From contig NZ_QKUF01000032.1 of the NCBI RefSeq assembly GCF_003253565.1, forward strand, positions 1 through 61,388: a stretch of DNA of 61,388 bases. Reading direction: 5' to 3'. The translations under genes were made by a program, and so were the position numbers. The DNA is from Thermosporothrix hazakensis (GTDB lineage: Bacteria > Chloroflexota > Ktedonobacteria > Ktedonobacterales > Ktedonobacteraceae). Shown piece by piece: positions 1 through 7,247 of this stretch (position 1 is its first letter; each line of letters opens with the position of its first letter). The notes beneath the pieces were generated by a model. That model made no database searches, was not told the origin of the DNA, and saw only the letters and a list, made by a program, of their open reading frames with translations.

Positions 1-35
1 TTCGACCCATCGAGCTTGTATTCGTAGATCAGCAT
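1..35 (-). CDS. tnpB: TnpB-family RNA-guided nuclease, N-terminal fragment cut by window edge
   Basis: Only the first eleven codons lie in the window (MLIYEYKLDGS on the minus strand). The start ATG at 33-35 is preceded by AAGGAG six bases upstream, which fixes the start. The residues resemble the first beta strand of the TnpB/OrfB wedge domain of IS200/IS605 elements as I remember Ktedonobacteria copies; this is inference from a very short stretch. A second TnpB fragment at the right edge makes the element type plausible. Confidence 0.45.
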   Translation of the reverse strand, partial: MLIYEYKLDGS

Positions 36-144
36 CCCTTGCTCCTTGTTCGTCCTCACTATCTTCGCGTATCCTAACACAATGATTGTCTTCTGTCAAG
101 CGAAGGGGAACGTTCTGCCTCTGATGGCTTCCTGCGCCATCCAT

Positions 145-165
145 CCCCTTGGCTGAAGCCAGGGG
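145..165. other. Hairpin between tnpB start and the nitroreductase
   Basis: CCCC-T-TGGC, loop TGAA, then GCCA-GGGG forms an 8-bp stem with one bulge. It sits between the truncated tnpB and the nitroreductase start, where the left-end imperfect palindrome of an IS200/IS605-type element would be expected. It could also be a weak terminator, because a T-run follows after 11 bases. Confidence 0.3.
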
Positions 166-198
166 CCTTCTGCCGCTTTTTGGTAAAGGTGAAATCGC

Positions 199-624
199 AT
201 GAGCAGTACATCCTGGAACGAATTGCACAACCGTGTGATCGAGGAGTTTCGCGCAAAGCATGGCAAGGTGAAAGGCCCGGAGGGCGGCGCCCTCATCCTG
301 CTCAACACAAAGGGCGCGAAAACCGGTCAGCCTCGCACCTACCCGCTGATGTCCGTTCCATATGGGGAAAACTATCTTGCTGTTGCCTCCAAAGGCGGGG
401 CCCCGAGCAACCCGCACTGGTACTACAACCTGCTGGCCCATCCCGATGTCACCGTTGAAACCGGCGCCGAAACATTTCCTGCAAAAGCACGTCTGCTGAC
501 AGGTGAGGAACGCGACAAGGCCTATGCCCACGCGGCAAGCATTTTTGCGCCCTATGCAGAATATCAGCAGAAAACGACGCGTGTCATTCCCGTATTTCTG
601 CTTGAACGCCAGAAAAACAAGTAA
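199..624 (+). CDS. Nitroreductase / deazaflavin-dependent oxidoreductase (DDN-like)
   Basis: A 141-residue protein of the small split-beta-barrel family typified by mycobacterial Ddn (F420H2-dependent quinone/nitro reductase). The family signature is the stretch LLNTKGAKTGQPRTYPL near residues 34-50, followed by YLAVASKGGAPSNPHWYYNL, the segment that in this family contacts the deazaflavin and places the substrate. Length matches the family (about 130-150). The start ATG at 199 has AAAGG about 10 bases upstream. It is probably cytoplasmic and reduces quinones or nitro compounds with F420H2, though members binding other flavins exist, so cofactor identity is inferred. It stands alone, next to a tnpB and followed by a long non-coding region. 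Confidence 0.85.
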   Translation: MSSTSWNELHNRVIEEFRAKHGKVKGPEGGALILLNTKGAKTGQPRTYPLMSVPYGENYLAVASKGGAPSNPHWYYNLLAHPDVTVETGAETFPAKARLLTGEERDKAYAHAASIFAPYAEYQQKTTRVIPVFLLERQKNK

Positions 625-805
625 GGCATTGTCCCTGTTTCGTGCAGCAGCATGCTCCGGATTGATACCGCATCCAGCAAGCCACGAGGCAGGGAACACC
701 CTGTTTATGAGATCTCACACCTGCTCCTGTTTCGTCAGATAAGCCAATTTTCCGGTCAAGCAATATCTTAACAAGATTTTAATATATAAATACGCTCACA
801 TCTGC

Positions 806-896
806 TATACTTCATCTGGTATTACCTCCCATCCGGAAAATGCAATTGTTGCTTTGTTAGAAGTCGCTCGGGTGTTCCGGGCGGCTTCTTTCTCTT
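806..896 (+). ncRNA. Possible short transcript ending in a strong intrinsic terminator
   Basis: A TATACT -10-like hexamer at 806-811 is followed 50 bases later by a 12-bp hairpin (860-871 with 877-888, loop GTGTT, two G-T pairs) and TTTCTCTT. If transcribed it would give a small RNA of about 75 nt, or the hairpin may terminate read-through from the nitroreductase. No -35 element is obvious. The hairpin itself is well supported; the RNA is inference. Confidence 0.35.
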
Positions 897-1091
897 CGGG
901 AGGATCGCGCTTTTCCTGTTCGCCTGTTTCATGCGCTGCTTTCGCTCACGCTTGCCCATTAAGCGCTATTGTTTTTTTCGTCGATGGAAGCAAAATCTTT
1001 CTCTATTCTTTATGCAGCTTCAGACTTTCGCTGCTACAATAGCGACATCACAGAGACGGCCCCGAAAGCTCCCGTCTTCAGAGGGAGAGGA

Positions 1092-1181
1092 ATGGGCCTG
1101 CTGCAACAGCTCCAGAAGCGTGTTAAAGAGAGATCAGCAAAGTCTTCCCTTCAAAAATGGTATTTACATCAGAATGCTTGA
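1092..1181 (+). CDS. Possible 29-residue peptide
   Basis: ATG at 1092 is preceded by GGGAGAGGA, an acceptable ribosome site, and the frame runs 29 codons to a TGA that overlaps the -35 box of the next promoter. The peptide begins MGLLQQLQKRVKERS and is basic and potentially helical. A TACAAT -10-like box lies at about 1035-1040. No homology is recognised; it may be chance. Confidence 0.2.
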   Translation: MGLLQQLQKRVKERSAKSSLQKWYLHQNA

Positions 1182-1205
1182 CAAATTCTTCCGATGCTGT
1201 ATACT
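1178..1205 (+). promoter_or_regulatory. Sigma-70-type promoter
   Basis: TTGACA at 1178-1183, a 16-bp spacer and TATACT at 1200-1205 form one of the best consensus promoters in the window. Transcription would start near 1212, inside the operator palindrome described next, yet no normal protein gene follows; the first strong terminator downstream is at 1474-1504. Confidence 0.65.
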
Positions 1206-1223
1206 ACTTCATAGTATACAGCA
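1197..1223. promoter_or_regulatory. Perfect 11-bp inverted repeat overlapping the -10 box (operator)
   Basis: GCTGTATACTA, five bases, TAGTATACAGC: a perfect 11-bp inverted repeat covering the -10 element and the start point. This placement is that of a repressor operator. A partial copy (GCTGTATACTGC) recurs near 1553-1564. The regulator is not identifiable from the window. The GTATAC core resembles, but need not be related to, the TGTATACAGACTG repeats at 26.2 kb. Confidence 0.6.
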
Positions 1224-1229
1224 AAGGCC

Positions 1230-1425
1230 GATTGCGCCGTGAACTGTTATACGTGGCGAATGGAGAACGCTTCTCGCCCGGTCCTGCCGGACGAGAACGG
1301 GGCAGGTGTTCCTTGTCCCTGATGTGTCGGACAAGGAAGCCAAAGCAGCCTTCTTCACAGAGGATTGAACTGCGGTGAAGCCCAGGCACAAGCCTCCCCC
1401 TGAAGGAGGTAATTGACCTTTTCTT
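1230..1425 (+). mobile_element. Structured remnant, possibly a decayed tnpB 3' end with omega-RNA
   Basis: Two strong hairpins are present: TTCTCG-CCCGG with CCGG-CGAGAA (1271-1297) and TTCCTTGTCC with GGACAAGGAA (1310-1339). The segment ends with AAGCCTCC, CCCTGAA, GGAGG, TAATTGAC, close to the 3' boundary of the TnpB remnant at 45.6 kb (AAGCCTCC...GGGGGTCATTGAC). One frame reads KPRHKPPPEGGN before its stop, comparable with GKPPSSAGGH there. It may therefore be an IS200/IS605 right end, or an independent structured RNA driven by the promoter at 1178. Confidence 0.35.
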
Positions 1426-1473
1426 TTCTCCAATCACCACCATTTCCAAACCAAACAAAGAACGGTGATTCAG

Positions 1474-1504
1474 CGCTACCCTGTATAGACGGGGTAGCGT
1501 TTGC
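1474..1504 (+). terminator. Intrinsic terminator
   Basis: CGCTACCC (1474-1481), a ten-base loop, GGGTAGCG (1492-1499), then TTTG. It is an eight-bp perfect stem that would end the transcript initiated near 1212, giving an RNA of about 290 nt. Confidence 0.5.
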
Positions 1505-1964
1505 CTGCTTACAGCGAGAAAACAACTGCGTATTGATTAAAAATGAAAAATGCTGTATACTGCTAGTAGGGTTCTCACGAAAGCTGTGCATGTACGTTCT
1601 CTCGACATATGCTACATGTATGCACAGCCCTCGGCATGTCTTCTGAGGGAGATACCCGTTCCCTCCTCAGAGCACATGACCATCTACTCATCTTGTTGTT
1701 TGTCTCCTCAGTAGACGCTCTTTATGTATGGGTCGGTTCTTCAACCCTGAAGCAACCGAGAGCAAGTATGTAGCATTTTCTGAATGAGTGATCCACTGTC
1801 TTCGTTCGGATCGGTGGCCCTGGTGCGACAGGCGAACGAAAAACAGATATCTATACTTTTTCGGCCTTTTATAGCGTCAATATGTATCATCGTTATGTAA
1901 TGTAAAAAATGTTGTATGTTCAAAATCGGATGTTGTTTTGTTCTCCCACGGAAAGGAAGTGCAT

Positions 1965-2090
1965 ATGTTCACCTTTATTCTTCTCTTCTTGCTCCTGCTT
2001 ATTTTCGTAGGTTCATTTGGCTATATGCTTTACAGCTACGAAACTGAGCTCCGTGCCGAGAAAGCCATAGAAGCAGAAACCGCGAATTAG
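1965..2090 (+). CDS. 41-residue single-pass membrane microprotein
   Basis: ATG at 1965 follows GGAAAGGAAG with good spacing. The frame encodes an N-terminal hydrophobic helix (residues 2-23, rich in F, L, I, with one G) and a charged tail containing ETELRAEKAIEAE, so it is predicted to sit in the membrane with a short helical cytoplasmic tail. An intrinsic terminator starts 15 bases after the TAG stop, which supports an independent small transcription unit. No family is recognised. It resembles in shape the many small bacterial membrane proteins that modulate transporters or kinases, but nothing in the sequence shows a partner. Confidence 0.6.
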   Translation: MFTFILLFLLLLIFVGSFGYMLYSYETELRAEKAIEAETAN

Positions 2091-2104
2091 AAACGCAATG
2101 AAAT

Positions 2105-2147
2105 AGCCCGCCCGGCCTTACAGGCTGGAATCGCGGGCTCTTTTTTT
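2105..2147 (+). terminator. Intrinsic terminator of the microprotein gene
   Basis: AGCCCGC (2105-2111) pairs with GCGGGCT (2133-2139), with an inner GGCC/GGCT-type stem, followed by CTTTTTTT. It lies between convergent genes and the T-run overlaps the stop codon of the minus-strand glycosyltransferase. Confidence 0.8.
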
Positions 2148-3420
2148 AGTCCGGTCGATCGAGGTGCAGCACATCACGCGCAAGCAGGCTCGCCACGCGG
2201 TCCGATGGCTTATCCACTGCCCCATAGTGCACACAGGTAAACCCACACGGATTCAGCGCATAGTCATATCCCATGATGCCGCCCGGCAGGCCATCCAGAT
2301 AGGGATAAAAGTAGCGCGTTGAGGGAAGCTGATACGCCTTCCCCTGCACGCAATGCGTTGCGATCAGCCCCTGATCCCAGATATAGCGAATCGGAATCCC
2401 CATCTCCGCGATCCGTGGCACAACCTGTACCATTGTCTCCGCAAGCGCACGCGCCTCCCGCCGACGGCGCAACCAGTACAGCCCCGTGTTAATCTCCCCC
2501 GTCCCATGTGCGGGACGCCCCCAGAATGCCTCATATTCCGCGCTATGGTCCTGATCGGGAATGTAGACCAACTGATGACGTTGAAACGCCGTAAGCGCGT
2601 CCTGAACCGGCTGTAGCACAAAGATATCGTCATCCATAAAACAGTAGTCAGCAGGCGGATAGAGTGGCCCGATACAGCCCTTCATCACGAACCAGTGACG
2701 CAAAGCCAGCTCTACAAGCCGCGTCCCGGCAAGCAGACGAACATGCTCAAGCACCTCATCGGTCGGCACGATCCGGGCAAAGGGGAACAGTTCGGCGAAG
2801 CGCCTGCGACTCTGCTCGCTCCATTGATACTCTCCAAAGACAAGCACCTGCGCTGGCTGATAGCCATTCAGCACCATGCTATAGAGTGACAGCGCCGTCC
2901 GAAGCGGCGTCCTGCCATCAAAATACATCTTCAACGTCGGGCCATTGGGCTGTTGCAGACGCCGCTCAACCCGTCTCCGCGCTTCGTCGATCCATGTATC
3001 ATCCTGCCCCACCTGCAGTGCTGCACTCCACTGCCAGCGGCCAGAGCGCTGCCAGTCCGCGACTTCCAGACAGTCCCCGGGCCGCACCTCAAGCGTACAG
3101 GAAGCGCCCGTAGCCAGTACGGCCCCATCGCGCCTGATCGTACACGCATGAGATGCCTTCACATGCAGGGTTCCACTCGCACAAAGCCGAAGCTGAAAAA
3201 CAACATGAAAACCGCGCATCTCTCCCCGATGAGGATAGGAGCCCCAGTAGCGAAGCGAGCCCGCAAAGAAGCGGTTCCAGTCGATCACATACGCAACCTC
3301 GTCCTGTATCTCTTGCCAGTCTGGCTGTGGAAGCGTCGGCATCAGTGGCGCATCCCACTCCGGCTGTTCGCCTGGACGCGGCCAGCTACAACGAAGCAGC
3401 TCAAATAGCGGTGTGAGCAT
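2146..3420 (-). CDS. GT-A-like glycosyltransferase of unknown specificity
   Basis: A 424-residue protein. The C-terminal half looks like a nucleotide-sugar-dependent GT-A fold: MYFDGRTPLRTALSLYSMVL opens the domain and YCFMDDDIFVL (Asp triplet near residues 263-265) is the expected metal/nucleotide-sugar DxD site, followed by TGEINTGLYWLRR. The first 150 residues look beta-rich and unassigned. The start is taken at 3420 because GAGAGGAAAAGG precedes that ATG; an upstream in-frame ATG at 3465 overlaps asnB and lacks a ribosome site. It lies 22 bp after asnB, as the last gene of the minus-strand set, so it probably glycosylates the product of that pathway. No transmembrane segment is seen. Donor and acceptor are unknown. 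Confidence 0.6.
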   Translation of the reverse strand: MLTPLFELLRCSWPRPGEQPEWDAPLMPTLPQPDWQEIQDEVAYVIDWNRFFAGSLRYWGSYPHRGEMRGFHVVFQLRLCASGTLHVKASHACTIRRDGAVLATGASCTLEVRPGDCLEVADWQRSGRWQWSAALQVGQDDTWIDEARRRVERRLQQPNGPTLKMYFDGRTPLRTALSLYSMVLNGYQPAQVLVFGEYQWSEQSRRRFAELFPFARIVPTDEVLEHVRLLAGTRLVELALRHWFVMKGCIGPLYPPADYCFMDDDIFVLQPVQDALTAFQRHQLVYIPDQDHSAEYEAFWGRPAHGTGEINTGLYWLRRRREARALAETMVQVVPRIAEMGIPIRYIWDQGLIATHCVQGKAYQLPSTRYFYPYLDGLPGGIMGYDYALNPCGFTCVHYGAVDKPSDRVASLLARDVLHLDRPD

Positions 3421-3442
3421 CCTCTTTTCCTCTCGATCCTCA

Positions 3443-5206
3443 TCACTGAGGCTTTGTCTGCACATTGCCCGATTGCAGCGATTGAAGAAACAGTTCCAGC
3501 GTCACAAGCGCCCAGATCATATGGTGAGGGCGGTACGCATCGTGAGGGATCTCTTCCTCGAAATAGCCCTGTAGCAGACGCTCAAGCGCCACAGGCTCAA
3601 AGTATCCGCGCCGCCTCAGCCCGTCCAGCAGCAGCGCCTCAACCCACGAGCGCAGTTCCCCTTTCAACCAGATACCAAGCGGCAAAGGGAAGCCACGCTT
3701 GTGCTGGTGAATGATGGTCTCGGGCAAATAGGGCTCGGCGATCTTGCGTAGCAGATACTTGTTCATCGAACCGTTCCGTTTGGCCTGTGGAGGCAGCGAA
3801 AAGGCATATTCAGCAACACGATGATCCAGAAACGGGACGCGAATCTCAACAGCGGACAGCATGCCCATCTTATCCGCCTTCAGAAGCAGATCATCCACCA
3901 ACCAGCAGGTACAATCGACATAGAGCATCTGATGCAGCCAATCCCACGAACGCACGGTCGCAGGCAATTGAAGCGGCTCCGGGAGTGCCTCGAATGAGAG
4001 AAGCTGCGCCTTCTCTTCCTCGGTGAACAGCACGCCCATCCCCATATAACCGGGACGCGGCTGCGCATAGACCGGATAGCCCGCAAAGAGTTCATCGGCG
4101 CCCTCACCCGATAACAGAACCGTCACCCCTGCCTGCTTGATCCAATCACAGAGCAGGTGCAACAACACAGCAGGCGGGTCCGCAATCGGCTCCTCAAGCT
4201 GATATAGCGCTTTCGTACAGGCATGCATAAAGAGCTCCGCGTCAACCGGTAATTCTGCGTGCCGTGTGCCCGTTGTTCGGGCAACCAGCCGGCTATAGCG
4301 GTGCTCCGAGACGCTCTCTTCAAGCAACGCATTCCCAAAAAAGACAACCGAGAACGTCTGCAAGGGATCCTGACTGGCTCGGGCAGCCATCGCAGTCAAC
4401 AGGCTCGAATCCAGTCCACCACTGAGCAGCACGCCATATGTCACCTCATCAGCCAAGCGAGCAGTCACCGCCGCCTCTAACAGGGCGCGTCCCCTGACAA
4501 TCTGCGCTTCTTCGTCATAGGCTATCACCTCTTCTCGAGGATAATCCCAGTAACGCCGCTGCTCAGGCTCATCTACAGCCGAAAAGGTGAGATAACAACC
4601 GGGCTGTAGCTTCATGATCTTCTGAAAGATCGTCCGCGGGCCCGGCACAAAGCGGTGCGTCAGATAGCGAGCAAGCGCCTGCAAGGAGAGCTGCGCAAGC
4701 TCCGGAAAGCCCGCCAGAAGCGCCTTCAGCTCTGAGGCAAACACCAGCCCGTCCCCGATGCGTGCGTAATAGAGCGGCTTGACCCCGCTTCGATCGCGAA
4801 CCAGCACGCCACGCTTCGCCAGCCGATCCCAGAACACAAAGGCGAAATCTCCATCAAGCGTCTGAACGCTTTGTATACCCCACTCCTCAAACGCATGCAA
4901 GAGCACTTCCGCATCCGTCTGCGAGCGGAAACGATGCTTGCTCAACTGCTTACGGAGCTCCCGGTGATTGTAGATCTCGCCATTGAGCGCCAGCACACAG
5001 GTGTCGTCCTCGTTCCAGTGCAGTGGGCTCGCACAGGCCCTATCCACAATTGCCAGGCGACAGAGCGCAATGCCTGCCTCCTCATCGCTATACATCGCCA
5101 CGCCATCAGGGCCGCGATGCTCGATAGCCGCAAGCATCCGAGCAAGTAGAATCTGTTTCTGTTCGGGTGAGCAGGCACGCGAGTAGATACCAACCAATCC
5201 ACACAT
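3443..5206 (-). CDS. asnB: Asparagine synthetase (glutamine-hydrolysing), AsnB type
   Basis: A 587-residue, full-length class-II amidotransferase. Cys2 is the glutaminase nucleophile (MCGLVGIYS); LNGEIYNHRELR (74-85) and the Asp of DAE (98-100) complete the Ntn site. The C-terminal ATP-pyrophosphatase domain has the PPi loop SGGLDSS (262-268) and SGEGADELFAGY (366-377). It converts Asp (or a pathway carboxylate) plus Gln and ATP to the amide, with AMP and PPi as products. AAAGGAG lies 8 bases before the ATG. Because it sits between an SGNH hydrolase and a glycosyltransferase rather than in amino-acid metabolism, it may amidate a specialised metabolite. Lasso-peptide cyclases are related but usually lack the intact Cys2 glutaminase seen here. 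Confidence 0.92.
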   Translation of the reverse strand: MCGLVGIYSRACSPEQKQILLARMLAAIEHRGPDGVAMYSDEEAGIALCRLAIVDRACASPLHWNEDDTCVLALNGEIYNHRELRKQLSKHRFRSQTDAEVLLHAFEEWGIQSVQTLDGDFAFVFWDRLAKRGVLVRDRSGVKPLYYARIGDGLVFASELKALLAGFPELAQLSLQALARYLTHRFVPGPRTIFQKIMKLQPGCYLTFSAVDEPEQRRYWDYPREEVIAYDEEAQIVRGRALLEAAVTARLADEVTYGVLLSGGLDSSLLTAMAARASQDPLQTFSVVFFGNALLEESVSEHRYSRLVARTTGTRHAELPVDAELFMHACTKALYQLEEPIADPPAVLLHLLCDWIKQAGVTVLLSGEGADELFAGYPVYAQPRPGYMGMGVLFTEEEKAQLLSFEALPEPLQLPATVRSWDWLHQMLYVDCTCWLVDDLLLKADKMGMLSAVEIRVPFLDHRVAEYAFSLPPQAKRNGSMNKYLLRKIAEPYLPETIIHQHKRGFPLPLGIWLKGELRSWVEALLLDGLRRRGYFEPVALERLLQGYFEEEIPHDAYRPHHMIWALVTLELFLQSLQSGNVQTKPQ

Positions 5207-5230
5207 ACAGAGGCTCCTTTCCAGCCAGCA

Positions 5231-6316
5231 TTATACTTTTCGAGAGGGAAAGGCGTAGAAAGGAGCAATATGCGTGCAATACCATTCCTCGAAATTCAAG
5301 GCGCAGGCACGATAGCCCTCAGCGCCGGGGTGCAACAGGTCACCCTTCTCGGGCAAAAACAGGTGAACATGCTCGGGCCCGAACAGCGTGCGCCCATCCA
5401 GGTAGTACACATGCCGATCGCCAGCCTCGCGCAGGATCGCCAGCGCCGTCTGAATCTCCTCCCGGATGCCCTGGAATGAGAGCCCGCCGGGACCGGGGCG
5501 CTGTTCCAACGAGGGGGTGTAAATAGGGGATATAACCACAAAAGGCGTTTCTGGATGCTTTTCTCGCACAATCTGAATAAAGCCGATCAGCGCCGAGCGG
5601 AAGGAATAGGCATTCAGGCTCCCCCGCTCGTAGATGTTGCCTCCTACACAGATCGTCAGCAGGTCCGCATCCAGATCGCGCATCAGGCGAGCAAACATCA
5701 CCTGCAAATGGCAGCCATCGCCCATCGCAAGCGAGACCAGATGAAAGCCGCAGCTTCGAGCAAACAGCGCAGGCCAGATCTGCGATGGAGAGGCAGCACC
5801 GCGCCCCTGAGTGGTCGAATCGCCAAAGATCAGCCAGCGTGGCCGCGTATCGTGAACAGGTTCCAGCGTGGCCCCGTCGCTGATCTGAAGCGAGCAGAGC
5901 CGAAATTGATTGTAGTGTGGCAGCCAGAGCGCCAGCGTCTTTTCTCCGGCTGGCAGATTGAGAAATTGAAAGGAACCGGTATCCCCCTGCTCGATTGTCT
6001 CCCACAATATCCCATTGATAGAGAGATCAAGCCGGGGAATTTCCGCCGGTTCGCGGAGCGTCGAGGGTGGCGGGTCGGCTTCAAAGGTGCCCGCAAGCAG
6101 CGTCGTATCACTCTTTAAGACGATGCGTACTCCTGAAGGCATCGCCGCCCGACCCACACCCGAAGGGATGCCGGTCTTTCCATAGCCGTTGGGGAAGAAA
6201 AGAGGCGCTTCCTGATAGGGGATACGCCACGGGGCGACCCATTGCGGTGTCTTCAGCAACGAGATGCTTCCCTCATAGGTAAGCCGTGGATCATCAGGAG
6301 CGATCCGCTGTACCAT
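5231..6316 (-). CDS. SGNH/GDSL hydrolase with N-terminal beta domain
   Basis: A 361-residue protein. Residues 1-155 look like a beta-sandwich (possibly carbohydrate-binding); the catalytic SGNH domain has block I IFGDSTTQG (Ser167), the block III-type GGN (225-227) and the block V Asp/His pair in DLLHPGAEGY (Asp326, His329). Architecture and motifs fit carbohydrate esterases or acyl-esterases that remove or transfer acyl groups on sugars. No signal peptide is visible, so cytoplasmic action is likely. It is 24 bp upstream of asnB on the same strand, with AAAGGA about 11 bases before its ATG. Substrate unknown. Confidence 0.8.
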   Translation of the reverse strand: MVQRIAPDDPRLTYEGSISLLKTPQWVAPWRIPYQEAPLFFPNGYGKTGIPSGVGRAAMPSGVRIVLKSDTTLLAGTFEADPPPSTLREPAEIPRLDLSINGILWETIEQGDTGSFQFLNLPAGEKTLALWLPHYNQFRLCSLQISDGATLEPVHDTRPRWLIFGDSTTQGRGAASPSQIWPALFARSCGFHLVSLAMGDGCHLQVMFARLMRDLDADLLTICVGGNIYERGSLNAYSFRSALIGFIQIVREKHPETPFVVISPIYTPSLEQRPGPGGLSFQGIREEIQTALAILREAGDRHVYYLDGRTLFGPEHVHLFLPEKGDLLHPGAEGYRACALNFEEWYCTHIAPFYAFPSRKV

Positions 6317-6386
6317 AGCTCTCCGGTTCCTTTCTCAATGCGAACAACGCGTGCGCTTCTCTCACAACACGTCTTGAAGCGAGAAA

Positions 6387-7082
6387 TCAAGCAGGACGGT
6401 TATACTGGAATGTAAATGAGCGGCGGGGCTTGTCTGACAGGTTCTCGGCGGTCTTATGGAGAATCAGGCTATGGAACATCACCGCCGAACCAGGCTCAAG
6501 CTCGCAGTAGATGGCCTTCGATACATCAACGCGTTGCTCATCAAGCTGTAACTCATCTCCGTCATGAGGAATCAACCCGAGCTTATGTGAACCGGGGATA
6601 AACTGCATACATCCATTCTCTTTTGTTGCAGGATCAATCGCGATCCAGATACTTGTTTCTATCAGGCCACGCTCCGTAAAATAGGCAAGTTCCTGATGCC
6701 ACGGCTTGACCGATCCAACGCGTGACGGCTTGAACCAGAGCACCGTAGTCGTCACCTGCAAACGCGGGCCAATGATCGCTTGCATCAGCTCGGTAATACG
6801 GGGATCTTCGGAAAAGCTTTTAAAAAGAGCAGAATGCGCAATCACGTTATGGACTTTTCGCAGTACACCCTTATAGCTCTTCACACCACCCTGCATCCCG
6901 AAAAAGCCGCCTCCAGGCGCTTCAAGGTTGAAGTCGCCAGAACTCTCCTCCCAATCGGCCACCATCGCCTGAAAGCGCTCACATTCAGCGCTCGCCGCTT
7001 CCATCTCCTCGCGAGTAAAGAGATGAGGCAGGATGAGATATCCCTGCTCCTGGTACTGTGAGCGTTGTGCTTCTGTCAACAT
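6387..7082 (-). CDS. Phytanoyl-CoA dioxygenase (PhyH)-family protein
   Basis: 231 residues, in the normal range for small bacterial PhyH proteins. They are non-haem Fe(II)/2-oxoglutarate oxygenases that hydroxylate unactivated carbons, often in natural-product pathways. The fold markers are YLILPHLFTREEME near the N terminus, the H-x-D/E iron motif as WHQE (about residues 128-131), the segment ENGCMQFIPGSHKLG, the distal iron His in FHSLILHKTAEN, and the 2-oxoglutarate-binding Arg in RRSFTFQYNRP. GAAAGGA precedes the ATG by 9 bases. It is separated from the SGNH gene by 70 bp and from the MFS gene by 165 bp, all on the minus strand. Substrate not deducible. Confidence 0.85.
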   Translation of the reverse strand: MLTEAQRSQYQEQGYLILPHLFTREEMEAASAECERFQAMVADWEESSGDFNLEAPGGGFFGMQGGVKSYKGVLRKVHNVIAHSALFKSFSEDPRITELMQAIIGPRLQVTTTVLWFKPSRVGSVKPWHQELAYFTERGLIETSIWIAIDPATKENGCMQFIPGSHKLGLIPHDGDELQLDEQRVDVSKAIYCELEPGSAVMFHSLILHKTAENLSDKPRRSFTFQYNRPA

Positions 7083-7247
7083 GCCATCACGTCCTTTCTT
7101 TGTCAGGCACTCTCTAGAAATACAGCAAGAAACACTTAGACATACAATCTATCTTTTTGCATGTCTTTATTCTCACAAGCAATACTACCATAAAATGGGC
7201 AAAATTTCAAAAGATAAATTGAATACCCCAGAGGAGCAGGCAGGCAG

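Larger units (their letters stand above)
625..1964. other. 1.3-kb region without a convincing protein gene
   Basis: No conserved reading frame is visible. The stretch holds a terminator (860-896), a possible 29-codon reading frame (1092-1181), a strong promoter with operator (1178-1223), an IS/structured-RNA remnant (1230-1425), a second terminator (1474-1504), and further inverted repeats: GCTGTGCATGTA at 1580-1591 against TACATGTATGCACAGC near 1614-1629, and TCGTTCG / CGAACGA around 1802-1840. The density of structures suggests one or more non-coding transcripts. Confidence 0.5.

Noticed and set aside
3443..5206. Lasso-peptide macrolactam synthetase
   Set aside because: The protein keeps Cys2 and a complete glutaminase domain, and neither a precursor peptide nor a B-type protease/RRE gene is adjacent.
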